Assembly (NCBI RefSeq): GCF_029852145.1
Contig: NC_079975.1
Location: forward strand, 17,357,275 to 17,421,274
Source: Microplitis mediator
Lineage: Eukaryota; Arthropoda; Insecta; Hymenoptera; Braconidae
DNA: 64,000 bases
Direction of reading: 5' to 3'
A program made the position numbers and the translations under genes. The notes beneath the pieces are model-generated. The model worked only from the letters and a program-made list of their open reading frames with translations. It searched no databases and was not told the origin of the DNA. Of this stretch, positions 59,587-64,000 are shown one piece after another (the stretch's first letter is position 1; every line of letters begins with the position of its first letter).

Positions 59587-61281
59587 CCCAGGTAGGAAAG
59601 AACAACTGGGCAAGGTTTGGACCAAGCCTTGGCCAAGCGTCACTAGGATTATGCAAGGCTTGGCACGTGCCTTGGCTGAGCATTGGGCCAAGGATTGGTC
59701 CAAGCCTTGGATGATAGCCATGTCCCCAGCCTTGGGGAACGAAATATCAAGCCTCGGCCGAGTCTTGGGAAACAAAAAATTGAGTCTTGGCCAAGGCTTG
59801 GGAAACAAAAAATCAAGCCTCGGCCGAACCTCGGGAAGCAAAAAATTTAAGGCTCACCCAATGCTCGATCTAAAATATTATTATTTAAATTAATAAATAT
59901 AATTAAAAAAAAGTTTGATCACACTTTTATCGACATTACATTGGAGTGTAATTAACTAATTACTGAATTAATGGGAAATAACGAATAAAATTATTTGGGG
60001 GCTACCGGGGTTCGAACTGAGATCCTTCTGATTACTAGGCCGGAACGCTATCCACTGTGCTAAATCTGATGTCCAGATAATCATGATTTTTTTGCTTGTT
60101 AATTATTTAAATACAATTTAATTCAGAAATATTAGATCGTAAAGATGAGGTGAAATGTAGTTTTATTTAATGAACTTAAAATTGTCTGATGAGTAATGAC
60201 ATATTTTTATCAATTTGTAATTTTATGATTTGATATAAATGAATAATTTAATGCAAAATAATCTGTAATCTAAAAAATCAAAAAATACGTTTTTTGGGTT
60301 CACAATAATGACAAATAAAAAATATCGAATTGTTATTTTTTATTAAATAACAATTAGTAATTAAGCTAATCGAGGGGAAACGATTTATTACACCTAAAAA
60401 AATTTTTTTTGAGTATTATAAAACCAAAAATAATTGTCAAGAGAAAGAAATATATTCTTAATGTTGAAAACAATTTAATAAAAAAAGAAATTATCATTTT
60501 TTGGAGAGGGGCCTCTCTGCCCCACAAAAAAAATATTTTTTTGCCTTCGTATCCACCAATGATGTGAAATGTAATTTTTCTTTATGTATATTACATATAA
60601 AAAATTTGAATTTAATGAAATTTCATCAACTTTCAGAATTTTTTTTTTCAACTTTTTTAAAGGATACCCCATTTTGCCCGCCAAAAATAAAAATTTCATG
60701 TTAACTAAAGTTTTGTGCATAGCAATAACTAATTAAATGAAAATTATTGTATATCAAATAATTTTACTATTTAAAAAATTTCAACTCTTGATATTAATCG
60801 TATACTCGGTAGACCGTTATGCCCTGGTCTTCTCTGTATACATATATATAGATACATGCAAAGTTGATAATTTTAATATTAAATAAAAATTTAACCCAGG
60901 CTGAGGCATTGGCCAATGGTCAGCTGCCAAGGCTCGGCTTGACAAAAATTAAACTATCGGACCTAGCCTCGGCCGATCCTCGGGCCAATGGTCAGCGGCC
61001 AAGGCTCGATTTAACAAAAATTAAACTATCGGGCCTGGCCCTGGCCGAGGCTCGGGCCAATGGTCACTACCCAAGGCTCGGCTTAATTTAATGAAACCAT
61101 TGGACCAAGCCTCGGCCTAGACTTGGGCCAATGGTTAGCTGCCAAGACTTGGCTTAACGTAATCAAACCATTGGGCCAAGCCCTGGCCGAGGCTTGGGCC
61201 AATGGTCAGCTGCCGAAGCTTGGCAAGTGACAACAGGGCCAAGGCTCGGCCTATCGTCAGCCTTGGCGATTCCTACCTGGG
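59587..61281 (+). mobile_element. 1695-bp element with tRNA-like core, left copy
   Basis: Ends CCCAGGTAGGAA and TTCCTACCTGGG, flanked by TA (59585-59586 and 61282-61283), as in Tc1/mariner-type targets. Outer thirds are GC-rich words such as GGCCAAGGCTCGGGCCAATG. The middle is AT-rich and holds a tRNA-like sequence. At the 3' side are tandem units of about 73 bp (AAAATTAAACTATCGG with TCGGGCCAATGGTCAG). It encodes no transposase. Confidence 0.85.
60001..60066 (-). other. tRNA-like sequence, left copy
   Basis: Minus strand: A-box-like TTAGCACAGTGGATAGCG, then GTTCGAACCCCGG as B box, at normal tRNA spacing. The T-stem has a mismatch and no proper acceptor stem is seen, so a working tRNA is unlikely. 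Confidence 0.55.
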
Positions 61282-61283
61282 TA

Positions 61284-61530
61284 ATAGCATTTTCGAGCTC
61301 GAAAATATATTCACAGTAATGTTTTCAAGCTCCTCGAGCTCGAAAACAGACGGCAGTTTTGGGGCTGGTCCGCAGGGTCAACCGACCCCCAGATTTTTTA
61401 TTAATGTTAGTGATTCGAAAGCTGAATCGAATGTCACCTTGAAAGTCAAAATCGATTCATTCTTTCAAAAAATATTGGTTATTAAAAATTTGAAAAATAA
61501 CGGTTTATTTCATTTATTCGGAATAACTCA
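61284..61530 (-). repeat. spacer: AACTTCCCGC repeat in inverted sense
   Basis: Reads as the complement of the family's start (GCTGGTCCGCAGGGTCAACC, then a decayed module). When inverted, it joins the repeat DNA at 63302 in correct order. Confidence 0.6.
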
Positions 61531-61532
61531 TA

Positions 61533-63299
61533 CCCAGGTAGGAATCGCCAAGGCTGACGATAGGCCGAGCCTTGGCCCTGTTGTCACTTGCCAAGCTTCG
61601 GCAGCTGACCATTGGCCCAAGCCTCGGCCAGGGCTTGGCCCAATGGTTTGATTACGTTAAGCCAAGTCTTGGCAGCTAACCATTGGCCCAAGTCTAGGCC
61701 GAGGCTTGGTCCAATGGTTTCATTAAATTAAGCCGAGCCTTGGGTAGTGACCATTGGCCCGAGCCTCGGCCAGGGCCAGGCCCGATAGTTAAATTTTTGT
61801 TAAATCGAGCCTTGGCCGCTGACCATTGGCCCGAGCCTCGGCTAGGGCCAGGCCCGATAGTTTAATTTTTGTTAAATCGAGGCTTGGCCGCTGACCATTG
61901 GCCCGAGGATCGGCCGAGGCTAGGTCCGATAGTTTAATTTTTGTCAAGCCGAGCCTTGGCAGCTGACCATTGGCCAATGCCTCAGCCTGGGTTAAATTTT
62001 TATTCAATATTAAAATTATCAACTTTGCATGTATCTATATATATGTATACAGAGAAGACCAGGGCATAACAGTCTACCGAGTATACGATTAATATCAAGA
62101 GTTGATATTTTTTAAAAAGTAAAATTATTTGATATACAATAATTTTCATTTAATTAGTTATTGCTATGCACAAAACTTTAGTTAACATGAAATTTTTATT
62201 TTTGGCGGTCAAAATGGGGTATCCTTTAAAAAAGTTGAAAAAAAAAATTCTGAAAGTTGATGAAATTTCATTAAATTCAAATTTTTTATATGTAATATAC
62301 ATAAAGAAAAATTACATTTCACATCATTGGTGGATACGAAGGCAAAAAAATATTTTTTTTGTGGGGCAGAGAGGCCCCTCTCCAAAAAATGATAATTTCT
62401 TTTTTTATTAAATTGTTTTCAACATTAAGAATATATTTCTTTCTCTTGACAATTATTTTTGGTTTTATAATACTCAAAAAAAATTTTTTTAGGTGTAATA
62501 AATCGTTTCCCCTCGATTAGCTTAATTACTAATTGTTATTTAATAAAAAATAACAATTCGATATTTTTTATTTGTCATTATTGTGAACCCAAAAAACGTA
62601 TTTTTTGATTTTTTAGATTACAGATTATTTTGCATTAAATTATTCATTTATATCAAATCATAAAATTACAAATTGATAAAAATATGTCATTACTCATCAG
62701 ACAATTTTAAGTTCATTAAATAAAACTACATTTCACCTCATCTTTACGATCTAATATTTCTGAATTAAATTGTATTTAAATAATTAACAAGCAAAAAAAT
62801 CATGATTATCTGGACATCAGATTTAGCACAGTGGATAGCGTTCCGGCCTAGTAATCAGAAGGATCTCAGTTCGAACCCCGGTAGCCCCCAAATAATTTTA
62901 TTCGTTATTTCCCATTAATTCAGTAATTAGTTAATTACACTCCAATGTAATGTCGATAAAAGTGTGATCAAACTTTTTTTTAATTATATTTATTAATTTA
63001 AATAATAATATTTTAGATCGAGCATTGGGTGAGCCTTAAATTTTTTGCTTCCCGAGGTTCGGCCGAGGCTTGATTTTTTGTTTCCCAAGCCTTGGCCAAG
63101 ACTCAATTTTTTGTTTCCCAAGACTCGGCCGAGGCTTGATATTTCGTTCCCCAAGGCTGGGGACATGGCTATCATCCAAGGCTTGGACCAATCCTTGGCC
63201 CAATGCTCAGCCAAGGCACGTGCCAAGCCTTGCATAATCCTAGTGACGCTTGGCCAAGGCTTGGTCCAAACCTTGCCCAGTTGTTCTTTCCTACCTGGG
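61533..63299 (-). mobile_element. 1767-bp element with tRNA-like core, right copy (inverted)
   Basis: Inverted near-identical copy of 59587-61281, with TA at 61531-61532 and 63300-63301. It is 72 bp longer, explained by one extra tandem unit at about 61790-61870. Otherwise I saw only scattered substitutions. Confidence 0.85.
62820..62885 (+). other. tRNA-like sequence, right copy
   Basis: Same 66 bases as 60001-60066, now on the plus strand, unchanged as far as I compared. Confidence 0.55.
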
Positions 63300-63301
63300 T
63301 A

Positions 63302-63642
63302 CTTTCGATTATTTTTTATGAGCTTTTCAAGCTCTAACAAGCGACGTTCTATGCTAAAGTTTGAAAATTTAAGAATCGAAAATTATTAATGAAGAAGCGG
63401 CTTTGAAATTTTTTTTTTCGAGTGGTTCATTTTACCCCACATATCACTTATTGGCCTAAAATATGATAAAACTATTATAGAAGTCATAACTCGTCGGAAA
63501 ATAAGAAAAAATTTTTTTTCGATTTTTTGCAAAATTTCGACTGATTTGTCCGAAATAGACGGAAAATAAACGAATTTGATAGTTAAAAGCTACAAAAAGA
63601 AAAAAAAGGCTTAAGGGGGCCTTCGTGCCCCAGGCTCCGCTA

Positions 63643-63692
<50 letters not shown>

Positions 63693-64000
63693 GATGTGAA
63701 TGCTCTATAACTTTTTAACTAATGAACCGATTTGAATGGTTAATGTGGCAATTAAAAGAGCTTGTTGACCGTCAACTTTCCTGAAAATTTCAGAACATTT
63801 GATCAAGTAGACTCGAAAATATTGGCGAATTACGGAAAAAAAATTTTTTTTTAGTTTTTTATTGGAACTCAGAAACGAGTTGAACGATCAATTCCAAAAT
63901 CTAATCAGCTCTAAAACTTAATAAAACGCGTCGATCGCCGCCTTAACCATCTTAATCGGTTAATTTGTTCGAGAGATATCGTCGGAGAAAGAAATGGTGA
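63302..64000. repeat. AACTTCCCGC repeat fragments to the window end
   Basis: 63302-63400 matches the GAGCTTTTCAAGCTC part of the family in plus sense. From about 63640 the sequence runs in the opposite sense: a TG microsatellite (63641-63690), CTAATGAACCGATTTGAATG, then GAGAGATATCGTCGGAGAAA at the edge. So at least two pieces are joined here. Confidence 0.65.

Noticed and set aside
60001..60066. Functional tRNA gene
   Set aside because: A and B boxes are present, but stem pairing fails and no acceptor stem is seen.
59344..63389. Frames of up to 165 codons, including identical 81-codon frames at 60475-60720 and 62166-62411
   Set aside because: They translate GC-rich word repeats and are duplicated by the inverted pair of elements. 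No start context, splice signals or domain.

Overview
This window is AT-rich animal DNA with short canonical introns (GT..AG), insect-style protein coding and very dense transposon debris. I read it as an insect genome, most likely a hymenopteran such as a parasitoid wasp. That last step is inference from the mix of repeats and the style of the proteins; no species can be named from the sequence alone.

Layout. 1-2529 (minus): the 5' end of a spliced gene of unknown function with a seven-base coding first exon; it runs off the left edge. 4.7-9.3 kb: foldback transposons, one holding a complete solo LTR, then a short 91-bp tandem repeat. 9465-12319 (plus): a large, intact-looking CACTA/EnSpm-type transposase. 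12.7-18.3 kb: about 58 copies of a 92-bp satellite with higher-order periods of 460 and 644 bp. 18.5-20.1 kb: elements made of reiterated CATG/TGATCA words. 20298-21365 (minus): a MATH-BTB gene. 21.8-28.8 kb: a stack of nested non-autonomous DNA transposons.

30252-53706 and beyond (plus): a PP2C-family Ser/Thr phosphatase of the PPM1E/PPM1F type. Seven exons splice in frame (362 codons plus one base), and the last catalytic exon lies to the right of the window or was not seen. Introns 1, 4, 5 and 7 are long and packed with transposon remains: hAT-like foldbacks, TA-flanked MITEs, fragments of three LINEs, a Ty3/Gypsy pol fragment and LTR-like DNA. 59.6-63.3 kb, inside intron 7: two nearly identical 1.7-kb elements in opposite orientation, each carrying a tRNA-like sequence, inserted in copies of a microsatellite-bearing repeat family.

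The host genes do not form a pathway with one another. The coherent theme is mobile DNA. At least four foldback elements show hAT-type ends (TAGRG) with 8-bp target duplications. A second class (at least six copies with TA duplications) has ends CACRNGGAAAAA or similar. A third, heterogeneous class combines short conserved ends beginning CCC with interiors built almost wholly from one short self-complementary word, a different word in each family. Most short open frames in the window fall inside palindromic repeats and are not genes.
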